A stretch of DNA of 64,000 nucleotides, taken from the NCBI GenBank assembly GCA_903865435.1, contig CAIPJS010000086.1:1-64000 (forward strand). Reading direction: 5' to 3'. Below the pieces are notes generated by a model. The model ran no database searches. It saw only the letters and a program-made list of their open reading frames with translations, and had not been told where the DNA came from. Every line of letters begins with the position of its first letter. Position 1 is the first letter of the stretch. Positions 11,148 through 22,709 of the stretch are shown one piece after another. The stretch is from an uncultured Bacteroidota bacterium. GTDB lineage: Bacteria; Bacteroidota; Bacteroidia; Chitinophagales; Chitinophagaceae. The translations under genes were made by a program, and so were the position numbers.

Positions 11148-11393
11148 TTACAAAACCCCTTCTACTAAAACGGTGGCTTTGTTATTGATCACTTCTACAA
11201 ATCCACCTTGAATGGCATACATTTCGGCAGGCATTCCTTTCTTTAAAACTTTTACTTGACCTACACCTAAAGCACTTACCAATGGAGCATGTTTGTCTAA
11301 AACTTCAAACAAACCATCAATGCCTGGCAGTTGAACGCCTTGCACATCGCCACTGAATAGTTTTTTTTCTGGTGTTAATATTTCCAATAACAT
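11148..11393 (-). CDS. atpC: F1-ATPase epsilon subunit (delta/epsilon N-terminal domain)
   Basis: 81 aa, LEILTPEKKLFSGDVQGVQLPGIDGLFEVL; downstream of atpD. Confidence 0.92.
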   Translation of the reverse strand: MLLEILTPEKKLFSGDVQGVQLPGIDGLFEVLDKHAPLVSALGVGQVKVLKKGMPAEMYAIQGGFVEVINNKATVLVEGVL

Positions 11394-11423
11394 GAACGCT
11401 ATTTAATTAATCGAAGTTTATAA

Positions 11424-12929
<1,506 letters not shown>

Positions 12930-12941
12930 CTATTTCGGCTG

Positions 12942-12949
12942 CAAAGGTA
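12942..12949 (-). promoter_or_regulatory. -7 element TACCTTTG for atpD, between glpF and atpD
   Basis: Reverse complement of CAAAGGTA in the 39-bp gap. Confidence 0.5.
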
Positions 12950-12962
12950 AGGCATTGTCACT

Positions 12963-13673
12963 TTATTGCAAAAATTGTACGTAGATAATCGCGGCTAAAA
13001 TTCCTCCCACAATGGGGCCCAAAACTGGCACAGCGGCGTAACCCCAATCGCTGCTTCCTTTTCCCTTGATAGGCAGTACAAAATGCATGATTCTTGGTCC
13101 CAAATCCCTGGCTGGATTGATGGCCCAACCGGTGGGTCCGCCCAACCCAAAGCCAATCCCCCCAACCAATAATGCCACGGGTAAAGCAGACAAAGCCCCT
13201 AAATCAGAACTGGCCGGCTTTAGCAAAAAGATGCCTAATAAAAATACCAAAGTGGCTAAAGTTTCCACCATAAAATTTTGAGTTAAATTTCGGATAGAAG
13301 GACCGGTTGAAAAAACACCCAATTGTGCAGCCTGATCTTTGGATTCATTGAATTGATCTTTATAAATCATCCAAACAATTAACGCCCCTAGCATCGCCCC
13401 TAATAATTGTGCCAATATATAAGAAGGCACCAAAGCCCAACTAAATTTTCCAGCCGCCGCAAATGCAATGGTTACTGCAGGATTTAAATGCCCCCCACTG
13501 ATACTACCTGTTGCATACACCCCAATAAAAACAGCAATCACCCAACCTAATACAATGGTAATTAATCCACCATTATTTCCTTTGGTATTAGGTAATATAT
13601 TATTGGCAACTACACCATCTCCAATGGTAACTACCAATGCGGTGCCAAGTAATTCTGCTACAAAAGGTGTCAT
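12963..13673 (-). CDS. glpF: Aquaporin / glycerol uptake facilitator (MIP family)
   Basis: NPA motifs HLNPAVT and INPARDLGPR. Confidence 0.93.
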   Translation of the reverse strand: MTPFVAELLGTALVVTIGDGVVANNILPNTKGNNGGLITIVLGWVIAVFIGVYATGSISGGHLNPAVTIAFAAAGKFSWALVPSYILAQLLGAMLGALIVWMIYKDQFNESKDQAAQLGVFSTGPSIRNLTQNFMVETLATLVFLLGIFLLKPASSDLGALSALPVALLVGGIGFGLGGPTGWAINPARDLGPRIMHFVLPIKGKGSSDWGYAAVPVLGPIVGGILAAIIYVQFLQ

Positions 13674-13746
13674 ATGATTTTATTTAAAAGTGAATGATAA
13701 ATTAAATTAAAGAAAATTTTGATACTAATTTGAAATTATGTTTTAG

Positions 13747-15231
13747 TTACCAATTATTAGTGGCCTGGATGGCTCTTTCCCAACCTTTGATCCATTCCGA
13801 TCTTTGCGCCTCTTTTATAGCTGGTTCAAAAATTTGATCTATCTGCCATTTAGATCTTAATTCCTCGATGTCTTTCCAAAAACCAACCGCCAAGCCTGCT
13901 AAGTAAGCAGCACCTAATGCTGTTGTTTCGACCATGGTGGGACGAACCACTTTTGTATTCACTATATCTGATTGAAATTGCATGAGTAAATTATTATGTG
14001 TTGCACCCCCATCTACTCTTAATTCGGCAATAGGAATACCCGAATCGGCTTCCATGGCTTTTAGTAAATCATAACTTTGAAAAGCTATACTTTCTAATGC
14101 AGCGCGGGCAATATGCGCCGATGTTGTGCCACGTGTGATGCCCACTATGGTTCCTCTTGCATGTTGATTCCAATGAGGTGCCCCCAATCCTGCAAAGGCG
14201 GGTACTAAATAAACACCATCTGTGCTATTTACTTCTTTAGCCAAGGCTTCCACTTCAGAAGAGTTTCTAATTAAATGTAACCCATCTCTTAACCATTGCA
14301 CCACTGCACCTCCAATAAATACGCTGCCCTCCAATGCATAATACGTATGCCCATTAATTTGCAATGCAATGGTAGTTAATAAATTATTTTTTGAGCGTAC
14401 TGCTTTTTCTCCTGTATGCATTAACATAAAACAGCCGGTACCATATGTATTTTTCACCATGCCAGGTGCGGTACACATTTGGCCAAACAAAGCAGATTGC
14501 TGATCACCTGCAATACCTGCAATAGGTATTTCATGGTGTGCAAACAATTGAGTAGTGTGGCCATACACTTCACTGCTACTTTTTACTTGAGGCAACATAG
14601 AAGCAGGAACATCTAATAATTGCAATAATTCAGCATCCCATTGCAGGGTATGAATATTAAATAACATGGTACGTGATGCATTGGTCACATCGGTCACATG
14701 CACTTTTCCGTTGGTTAATTTCCAAACCAGCCAAGTATCAATAGTGCCAAATAAAAGTTCTCCTTTATTGGCTAAGGCACGAGCACCTTCTACATTGTCT
14801 AAAATCCATTTAATTTTTGATCCAGAAAAATAAGCATCAATAACCAATCCAGTTTTTTCTTGAATCAATTCGGCCTTCTCTTGTTTTTTTAATGCATCAC
14901 AAAAATCGGCAGTACGTCGGTCTTGCCATACAATGGCATTGTATACTGGGTGCCCAGTAATTTTATTCCAAACTACAGTGGTTTCTCTTTGATTGGTAAT
15001 GCCAATGGCAGCAATATCATTACTGTTTAACCCTTTTAAACTAATTGCTTCAGTAGCCACACCCATTTGCGTGCTCCATATTTCTAGCGGATCATGTTCT
15101 ACCCATCCTGGCTTAGGGAAAATTTGTTTAAACTCTTTTTGTGCAGTGGCATGGATTTGACCTTGATGATCAAATAAAATGGCTCGGCTACTGGTGGTAC
15201 CTTGATCAAAGGATAAGATATATTTTGACAT
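13747..15231 (-). CDS. glpK: Glycerol kinase
   Basis: [27 protein letters not shown]; paired with glpF. Confidence 0.97.
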   Translation of the reverse strand: MSKYILSFDQGTTSSRAILFDHQGQIHATAQKEFKQIFPKPGWVEHDPLEIWSTQMGVATEAISLKGLNSNDIAAIGITNQRETTVVWNKITGHPVYNAIVWQDRRTADFCDALKKQEKAELIQEKTGLVIDAYFSGSKIKWILDNVEGARALANKGELLFGTIDTWLVWKLTNGKVHVTDVTNASRTMLFNIHTLQWDAELLQLLDVPASMLPQVKSSSEVYGHTTQLFAHHEIPIAGIAGDQQSALFGQMCTAPGMVKNTYGTGCFMLMHTGEKAVRSKNNLLTTIALQINGHTYYALEGSVFIGGAVVQWLRDGLHLIRNSSEVEALAKEVNSTDGVYLVPAFAGLGAPHWNQHARGTIVGITRGTTSAHIARAALESIAFQSYDLLKAMEADSGIPIAELRVDGGATHNNLLMQFQSDIVNTKVVRPTMVETTALGAAYLAGLAVGFWKDIEELRSKWQIDQIFEPAIKEAQRSEWIKGWERAIQATNNW

Positions 15232-15289
15232 GACAATCTGTTATTGGATTGTAATATAAAAAAAGATAAGCAGAAAAAGAAACTTGAAT

Positions 15290-16648
15290 TTATCTTCTAT
15301 TTTTTAGCCAATTTTCAGGATCTAAGAAATTGCCTTTCTCATTGCTAATCATCAACAACAAGGCGCCTTCCCCATCTAAGTTAATCCCCGACTTGCCGAG
15401 TAAAGTGCCGGCTTTTACTTCTTGTCCAACATTTACATTGATGCTGCTTAAGTGCGTATAAGTAGAAAAATATTTTCCGTGCTGAACAAATACAGTTAAA
15501 TCTCCATTGATGTCCCCCGTATATTTTACAATGCCATTGGCCAAACTTTTCACAGAAGTGCCTTTGGGCAAAGCCAATTCAATCCCATCACTTTTTCGAT
15601 TCAGTTTTGTTCCAGGTATATTTTCTACTCCAAAATGTATGTACACATTTCCTTTGTCTACAGGCCAAGGTAAAGTTCCTTTATTGTTTTCAAAAGAAAT
15701 GGAAGCTTCTCTGCCCTCTTCTGTTGTTTCCAATGCTGAATAAGGACGGTTGTCGGTGGTACTGGTTAATCCACCATCAGCATTGATTTCTTTTTTGCTT
15801 TTTGTATTTGAATTGGATTTTGCTGATGCAGGTGCCTCTGTTTTTGCAGTAGCTTTGGCAGCATCAGTCGCTGCTTTTGCTTTGGCCAATCTTTCTTTTT
15901 CTTTTCTTTCTGCTTCCAAAGTTTCTCTTTTAATAATGGTCAATAAAGCAGATTGCATTTTTCTTCTTTGTGCATCTTTTTGACGCACTTGAGCGCTTAT
16001 TTCTTGTTCTTTATTCTTTAACTGATTGACTATTTTATCTTGCTCCTTACGATCGTCCACCAACACTTTTAACTGATCACTTTGAACCGTTAAAGTTTTC
16101 AATCGATCTTTTTTATTTGAACCCAATTGAGTGATCTTAACATTTAAATCTTTTTGAGACAAATCTATGGATTGGGCTTGCGCTTCTCTATTTTGTCTAT
16201 AGCTTTTTAAATAAGTAATTCTTTTTACCGCATCATTAAAACTATTGGCAGAAAATAAAAAATTGAGGTATTCATACCCACTTCTGCTTTTGTAAGCAAA
16301 AACAATACTTTTTTCGTACTTGGTTTTTAAAGTATCTAAATCTTTATTTAATTTTTGAACATCTAGTTGATTGGTATATATAGCATCATCCAATAATTTC
16401 ACTTGTTTGGCAATGCCTTTAATCAAAGCCTCTCTTTTGGCAATCTTGCTTTGTATCACCGCCAATTGCCCTAATGAGTTTTTCTTGTTCTTTTTTGTCT
16501 GTTCTAGCAATAAATTCAATTCATCTAATTCTTTACGAATGGCTTGTGTTTCCTTTTGCAAATCTTCTCTTGACAAATTATCTTGTGCCATGGCAGGCAT
16601 GGACAAGTTTGCCAATAAAAAAATAAATAATGTAAACCTTTTTATCAT
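15290..16648 (-). CDS. EnvC-like murein hydrolase activator, coiled coil plus M23/LytM domain
   Basis: Signal peptide MIKRFTLFIFLLANLSMPAMAQ (start trimmed from ORF end 16684), coiled coil, C-terminal M23-like region. Confidence 0.85.
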   Translation of the reverse strand: MIKRFTLFIFLLANLSMPAMAQDNLSREDLQKETQAIRKELDELNLLLEQTKKNKKNSLGQLAVIQSKIAKREALIKGIAKQVKLLDDAIYTNQLDVQKLNKDLDTLKTKYEKSIVFAYKSRSGYEYLNFLFSANSFNDAVKRITYLKSYRQNREAQAQSIDLSQKDLNVKITQLGSNKKDRLKTLTVQSDQLKVLVDDRKEQDKIVNQLKNKEQEISAQVRQKDAQRRKMQSALLTIIKRETLEAERKEKERLAKAKAATDAAKATAKTEAPASAKSNSNTKSKKEINADGGLTSTTDNRPYSALETTEEGREASISFENNKGTLPWPVDKGNVYIHFGVENIPGTKLNRKSDGIELALPKGTSVKSLANGIVKYTGDINGDLTVFVQHGKYFSTYTHLSSINVNVGQEVKAGTLLGKSGINLDGEGALLLMISNEKGNFLDPENWLKNRR

Positions 16649-16652
16649 AAAC

Positions 16653-17480
16653 TTATTTTCTTTTACCTGGTCTTGGAATCCCAAAGGTATATTTTAAAGG
16701 TTCATTAAAATTAAATTCCTTCACTTCCATACGCACTTCTAAACGAGATTGTGCAGAAATAATCAACTCTCGATTCAATGGAAATTGATATTGATTTACG
16801 GGTACATGATTGCTATAAGAGATAGCACAAGTGCGGTGTTGTGTAATATCTATGTCGTCCAGTTTTAATTGCAAAATTCTTGTATTGTCATCATTCAAAA
16901 CAATTAGATTCTTAAAGATGCTACTTAACATGCCCACTTGCAATTTATTATTATTCACTTTATAGGATACAATTTTGGCATCTTCGATAAATATGGGATT
17001 GCCAATTAATAAATCCTGCAGGGTTGAAAATGTAAATGGAATTTTAATTACTTCTTGTAGATAACCTAAAGATTTACGTTCAATATTTTTATTCTTGCGC
17101 AAAGGATATATTAAAAACGCACTGTCTGCGGTAATGAGGGCTTTTAAGCCAATCACGCCCATGGCGCCTCTAATGGTTATGTAAATGGAAGAATCTTTAA
17201 CTAAACTAATATTAGCAATGTAATTGTCTGCATTGGTAGCAGATTCATAATCTACTTTCAAACGCGCATTCATTGTTTTAAAATTAATTTTAGTTTGCGC
17301 CAATTTTTCAATGATATTTTTTACGATGGCAGAAGAATCCACTTTTGATTTTTCTGAAAGTAATTGAACTTGAATGGTATCCTTCTTAGAGAGGGCTTCT
17401 TTAATTATTTGCACTTTTTTGAAAGTAGTACAAGATGCAATCAAGCCAACGGCAAAAAGAAAGTAGATAATTTTTTTCAT
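16653..17480 (-). CDS. DUF4292-type outer-membrane-associated lipoprotein
   Basis: Lipobox LIASC; position upstream of EnvC-like gene as in other Bacteroidota. Confidence 0.7.
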   Translation of the reverse strand: MKKIIYFLFAVGLIASCTTFKKVQIIKEALSKKDTIQVQLLSEKSKVDSSAIVKNIIEKLAQTKINFKTMNARLKVDYESATNADNYIANISLVKDSSIYITIRGAMGVIGLKALITADSAFLIYPLRKNKNIERKSLGYLQEVIKIPFTFSTLQDLLIGNPIFIEDAKIVSYKVNNNKLQVGMLSSIFKNLIVLNDDNTRILQLKLDDIDITQHRTCAISYSNHVPVNQYQFPLNRELIISAQSRLEVRMEVKEFNFNEPLKYTFGIPRPGKRK

Positions 17481-17486
17481 TGCATT

Positions 17487-17927
17487 TTATTGTTTACCTG
17501 TATGACCAAAGCCTCCTTCGCCTCTTGCTGTTATTTCTAATTCATTTATTTGCACCAACCGAGCCTTTGCTACTTCGCAAAAAACCATTTGCGCAATGCG
17601 GTCTCCATTTTCAATAATTTGAACTTGAGTAGATAAATTAATTAAGATCACTTTTATTTCGCCTCGATAATCTGCGTCAATGGTACCAGGTGTATTCAAG
17701 CACGTGATTCCTTGTTTAATAGCCAACCCACTTCTGGGTCTAATTTGTGCTTCGTAGTTTTCTGGGATGGATATAAACAAACCAGTTGGAATCAAACATC
17801 TTTCCATGGGTTGCAATGGCAACGTATTTTCCAAATTTGCCCTCAAGTCCATACCCGATGCACCCAAAGTGGCATAAGCAGGTAAAGCATGAGTACTTTT
17901 GTTTACAATTTTAACTTCGATGGACAT
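17487..17927 (-). CDS. dut: dUTP diphosphatase
   Basis: GASGMDLRA, RSGLAIK, GTIDADYRGE, RIAQMV, GEGGFGHTGK; start trimmed to MSIEVK. Confidence 0.96.
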   Translation of the reverse strand: MSIEVKIVNKSTHALPAYATLGASGMDLRANLENTLPLQPMERCLIPTGLFISIPENYEAQIRPRSGLAIKQGITCLNTPGTIDADYRGEIKVILINLSTQVQIIENGDRIAQMVFCEVAKARLVQINELEITARGEGGFGHTGKQ

Positions 17928-17995
17928 AGTGAACAAAAATAGGTAAAAAACCAAGCAAAAGTCTCAAATGGATTCTTTGAAAACTGAATTAAGAA

Positions 17996-19129
17996 TTAGA
18001 AGTAGAAAATACTTCCAAAACGAATGGTATTGGATAGTGGATTTTGCAGCAATCCACCACCGGATGGGACCAAATAGGAAATATTAAACTTGGACTGTTG
18101 ATATTTAAAACTTGCGCCCAATGTAAAATATTGCATGTTGCCTAAGTTCTTATTGTTGTCGAGGTAATAACCTGCTCTTAAGTAGAATTGGCTTAAATAA
18201 TTGTATTCTAAACCAGTAGATACTTTAATAGATTCCCCTAAAGGCATGCCTTCTTTGGCATTGAAAGAATTGAACCAACTGGAGACCACTGACTGTGAAT
18301 AATAATGCTCAATTTCGGCTGGATCGCTACCAGGGCTTACAGGTACCAACAATCGATTTACATCTACCCCAAATTCCAATGAATTGTCCGCATCAATTTT
18401 GTTTAAATAGCCAATACCCAATCCCATATTAGCAGGGATAAAATATTTATGGGCATTATCCGTATAACTAATTTTACCTCCTAAATTAGAAAGTAATAAA
18501 GCAGCATGAAATCCTTGTAGGTTCTCATTTTGCTTATAAAACAAATTAATATCTCCTGACAAAGTATTCCCCGCTCTATAATAAGTAGTTTGGATAGGGC
18601 CAGAAACCAATTTTGAATGTATGTATCTTAAGGTAAGTCCCATACTTAGTTTATCTGTAAGTAAAATACTATACCCAAAATCGTATCCAAATTCCGAAGG
18701 TCTTTGAGCTGCATAGGACGCATTGCCATTATCATCCGTAAATTGGATTTCTCCTAAACTAAAAAAACGTAAGGAACTATTAATGGCACTAATACTATTT
18801 AATTTTTTATAATACCCTGCGCTCGCCAAGTATACATCGTTTAAACCCAAGCTTTTTAACCAAGGTGTATAGTTAATTAAAAATCCTTGTTTTTCTTCCA
18901 TAAAAGGAAGCTTGGCTGTATTACCAAAAAGATCATTGGCTTCAGGTGACATGGCCAATGATAAATTTCCCATACCTCCCGCACGAGCATCTGGCGATAT
19001 TAACATGAAAGGAACAGCGGCATTTTGAATTTTTTGACTATACGTTGAAGTGGTTTGCGCTACAACATTTTGCATCATTAAAAATGCAAGGCAAGAAAAA
19101 ATAAAAGCTTTGGTCTTTAAATGAATCAT
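17996..19129 (-). CDS. porV: T9SS outer-membrane protein PorV
   Basis: PFMLISPDARAGGMGNLSLAMSPEANDLFGNTAKLPF signature; adjacent to porU. Confidence 0.88.
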   Translation of the reverse strand: MIHLKTKAFIFSCLAFLMMQNVVAQTTSTYSQKIQNAAVPFMLISPDARAGGMGNLSLAMSPEANDLFGNTAKLPFMEEKQGFLINYTPWLKSLGLNDVYLASAGYYKKLNSISAINSSLRFFSLGEIQFTDDNGNASYAAQRPSEFGYDFGYSILLTDKLSMGLTLRYIHSKLVSGPIQTTYYRAGNTLSGDINLFYKQNENLQGFHAALLLSNLGGKISYTDNAHKYFIPANMGLGIGYLNKIDADNSLEFGVDVNRLLVPVSPGSDPAEIEHYYSQSVVSSWFNSFNAKEGMPLGESIKVSTGLEYNYLSQFYLRAGYYLDNNKNLGNMQYFTLGASFKYQQSKFNISYLVPSGGGLLQNPLSNTIRFGSIFYF

Positions 19130-19183
19130 ATTTTAAATTTCAACTTATTAAAATAAAGGTACAATATTCATTTATAGGGTGCA

Positions 19184-22100
19184 CTAGTATTTAACTAATT
19201 TATTGGCTAAGACTTTCATCTCTTTCCCATTGCCAATGGTGATTTTGTAAAAATATACCCCCGGGTTTAACATATTGCCCTGCTCACTTGTCCCATCCCA
19301 ATAAGCCAGCACTCTATTGCCCTTAAATTGCCCAGACAGGGTTCTTGTAAATAGCACCAACCCATTGTTGTCATAAACGCTTAGAAAAATATCTAGTTTT
19401 GTACCAATTTGATTTTGCTCAAAACTAAATGTGGTTGACTGTATAAATGGATTGGGATAATTGCTCACTTTATTTAATAGCAAGACCGATGTATCAGGCA
19501 CTGTAAATTGAATGGACCTTTTATTAGAATTACCCAATAAGTCCCAGGCCTTGATCGTTAAAGTATGTGGGCCAAGAGAAAAATTGGGCAAAATATAAGA
19601 AACAGTTCCACTTTGATAAGTATTGAAGTCAGCAGTATAATAATTGTTTAAAACAATTTCATTTTTTGTATCCCCGTCTATTAATAAAGTAAGATCCTGC
19701 CCTAATGCATTGCCCGATGTTTGTATACCTGCCTCATCTTTTAAATGCACTAGAAGCGTTGCATTGGATGCAGCCCATCCCCCACTAATAAAGTTAGTAT
19801 CATTTAAGAAAATTTGAATTGAAGGCCCGATGGTATCTGTAAAATTTTGAGCACCTGCCCCTTTTGCATAAATCTGATTGAAAATGCCCATGGCATCTGA
19901 ACTGTCATTAAAAGCATTTAACTGCAGTTTTAACGCACCTTGGTACAAAGTGACTTCTTTAGGTAACATAAAGTCAATGCTAAATTTTCCAGCATTGACT
20001 GATGCAGTTCCATTGAATAAAATATTTTCTTGGACAATTACATTTACAGGAATGCTAGTAGAAACATTCCCTAAAGTTTTTTTTGCACTTGCTGCATCAT
20101 ATAAAATTAATTGTACCGCACCGTTAAATTTGTTTTTTAACTGGCCATTAGATTGCACCATACCATTTATCGTATATTTACTTCCAGCTTGAAGGGTATC
20201 CACACCCATAAATGCTTTTCCATTGATGGAATTGATCACAACTTGATCTGTTGGCTTTACCAATTGCATCGCAGGATCTCCAAACAAGGTAAATTTAAAA
20301 GTATTGATATGATCTTCGCCTTGCGCCCAAGCTGCCATTTTAGCTTTTTGCAAAGCCGTACCAATGGTTAAAAAATTACCAGCGCTGTCTGGGACCAAAA
20401 GTTTTTGAATGAACTGATCATTGATTTGTTTATTACTATACGCATACACCAGCCTACTCGCAGCCACTAAAGCTGCCACACCTTTCGAATTTTTTAAAAG
20501 CGCATCAAATCCAAATGGACTTAATTGTGGTTGATCATAAGGAGCAAAATCACAGGAAGCAGTAATCATTAATGGCAATCTGCCAGCATTGTCCCATTGT
20601 TGAACATCTGTTTGCGTAATCACTGCTTCTTCAGCAAGTCTGGAATAATTTCCGTGGCCTGTGTAATTTAAAATCAAACTACCATTGTTTATGGTTCGAT
20701 TGATTTCGGCATTCACCAATGGATAGGTATTCCCAGCGATGTTGGAGGTGACTGCATATAAATCTAAATATATTTTTTTATTGTTCCAATTGGGTACTTT
20801 CATTTTTAAGTTGCTCGAAATGGCTTCTGCATCTTGTAAATGCAAATTATAATCGCCGTCATCGGCTACCCAAGTCAATTGATTTTTCCATACACCCCCA
20901 TGATTGTTTTTCTGATAATTAATTATTTTTTCAACAACGGTATCGGCCTCTGCTGCGTTTCTAATTGGCAATCTGCCAATGGCCAAGGATAAATTTTTGA
21001 TGTCATTAGGATAATTGATATTGTCATTATTGTCAAGAATACTATAATAATCATCTGCTGGATAGCTATCCAATATACTTGTGGATGCTCCACTTTCAAA
21101 TACAGGAATTTGAAAAGCACTGTTGTAATTTTTGTTGCTAAAATTAGCCATCCCCATCAATAATAAATATTTAGGCGGATTTTGATGTTTGATCTTGGCT
21201 TGATTGAATAAATATTGAATGAAATTTCTAATGCCCGTTGCACTAGATTGACCTCCTGAAAATTCATTAAAAATTTCATTCACATTATATACCATTCCTT
21301 TTAATCCATGAACAGTGGCATGAAAATCGATTAATTTTTTTGCTGCTCCTAAATAAGCACTGGCAGCAATTACCACATAATCAGGAACATCCGTTGCCAT
21401 TACATTTTGATTCGCAACCCCACTTAAATAAATTGGTATTTCGTAGCCCATAGATTTAACTGCAAAAAATTCGCGTAGCGTATCTGCAGTTTGTATAAAA
21501 TTTCCAGTTGTTGTAGTTTGAAAATTAATGTTCATTACCAAAGGATCTTCTGGATGCGTGACATCCCATATTTGCGCAGCGGTATCTATATTTTGAAGCT
21601 GATATTGAATGGCTGTAGCATTTTTTGAAACTGCATAATTTCTAAATCCAAAAGCATTGCTTCCCCAAAATCCAATTTTTCTTTTTGCATTGATTTCAAT
21701 AAAGTCTATCCAACCCGTTGCAGTGGTATTGTCGCTAGAAAAAGCAATGGTAGTTGTGATTGGGTTAGACAAATTCACACTTGGACTAATGTTGTAAATA
21801 AAACTATCGGTCATCAAATTTGCCGTGGCATCATAGATATAACCTGTAACAGGATTCACCGAACTGGTTCTTGCTAAAGTTGAGTTGACCAAAAAATTAA
21901 AATTGGCTTTGCTTTGGTAAGCTGTAGCTGCATATTGACTGACTATGCTTAATGGGCTGGATACTTGCAATCCATCCATATTAAAAACATAATTCAATTG
22001 GGCTTGCTTTCCAACCCCTTGTCCCATGGGCGAACCCAATAATAATTTACCACTATTTAAAAGAGAAACGCTGTCTTTTTCTATCAACCATCTTTCGTCA

Positions 22101-22594
22101 TAATTATCAACCGATTGATTGGCTGCATTTATTTTTGAAGCAAAATTGATTCTTTTTCCATTTTTTCCTAAAGTGATAAAATAATAAATAGAGTCGCTCG
22201 TTGCATTTTTATAATGATAAGGCAACCCTTTTACACTATCATATTTCCATTGAATTGGGCCCTCACTATAAAACAATAAAAAATCTTTTTCATCAAATTG
22301 ATTGTCCCCACCATCAGCTACTACAATAGAATTTTCAATGACGCCTAGCAAAGGATTGAGACTCACTTTTTCTTTCAAATTGGCTAAATTATAATTAAAC
22401 AATTGCACTTGATTAGAGGCAAATGGCAGGACAAAACCCATGGCCTTTAGTTGGGTGCCCGTAATTTGATAAACACCCTGTTTGGTCGTGGCAATTTTTG
22501 CCCATTTCCCGGCCGAAAAGGGGGAAGACTGAGCACTTGAAAGCTTAGGGTAAAACATCAAGATGAATAAATATAGAAAAATGGACCTTACCAT
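19184..22594 (-). CDS. porU: T9SS sortase PorU (C25 peptidase-like)
   Basis: 1136 aa; LNYTGHGN and ITASCDFAPYDQP catalytic regions; C-terminal sorting-domain-like end. Confidence 0.9.
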   Translation of the reverse strand: MVRSIFLYLFILMFYPKLSSAQSSPFSAGKWAKIATTKQGVYQITGTQLKAMGFVLPFASNQVQLFNYNLANLKEKVSLNPLLGVIENSIVVADGGDNQFDEKDFLLFYSEGPIQWKYDSVKGLPYHYKNATSDSIYYFITLGKNGKRINFASKINAANQSVDNYDERWLIEKDSVSLLNSGKLLLGSPMGQGVGKQAQLNYVFNMDGLQVSSPLSIVSQYAATAYQSKANFNFLVNSTLARTSSVNPVTGYIYDATANLMTDSFIYNISPSVNLSNPITTTIAFSSDNTTATGWIDFIEINAKRKIGFWGSNAFGFRNYAVSKNATAIQYQLQNIDTAAQIWDVTHPEDPLVMNINFQTTTTGNFIQTADTLREFFAVKSMGYEIPIYLSGVANQNVMATDVPDYVVIAASAYLGAAKKLIDFHATVHGLKGMVYNVNEIFNEFSGGQSSATGIRNFIQYLFNQAKIKHQNPPKYLLLMGMANFSNKNYNSAFQIPVFESGASTSILDSYPADDYYSILDNNDNINYPNDIKNLSLAIGRLPIRNAAEADTVVEKIINYQKNNHGGVWKNQLTWVADDGDYNLHLQDAEAISSNLKMKVPNWNNKKIYLDLYAVTSNIAGNTYPLVNAEINRTINNGSLILNYTGHGNYSRLAEEAVITQTDVQQWDNAGRLPLMITASCDFAPYDQPQLSPFGFDALLKNSKGVAALVAASRLVYAYSNKQINDQFIQKLLVPDSAGNFLTIGTALQKAKMAAWAQGEDHINTFKFTLFGDPAMQLVKPTDQVVINSINGKAFMGVDTLQAGSKYTINGMVQSNGQLKNKFNGAVQLILYDAASAKKTLGNVSTSIPVNVIVQENILFNGTASVNAGKFSIDFMLPKEVTLYQGALKLQLNAFNDSSDAMGIFNQIYAKGAGAQNFTDTIGPSIQIFLNDTNFISGGWAASNATLLVHLKDEAGIQTSGNALGQDLTLLIDGDTKNEIVLNNYYTADFNTYQSGTVSYILPNFSLGPHTLTIKAWDLLGNSNKRSIQFTVPDTSVLLLNKVSNYPNPFIQSTTFSFEQNQIGTKLDIFLSVYDNNGLVLFTRTLSGQFKGNRVLAYWDGTSEQGNMLNPGVYFYKITIGNGKEMKVLANKLVKY

Positions 22595-22709
22595 GCCATA
22601 AAATTAGGTTTTTACTAACATAAGAATATATTTACAAGTGTATAAAATGAATAAAAAACTAGCTATCTTCGTCCTACAACTTAACCCAATCTTTGTATAA
22701 ATAATTACT

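Noticed and set aside
15290-16684. 32-bp overlap between EnvC-like ORF and the DUF4292 gene
   Set aside because: Signal peptide starts at MIKRF (16648), so the overlap is an artefact of the longest-ORF start.
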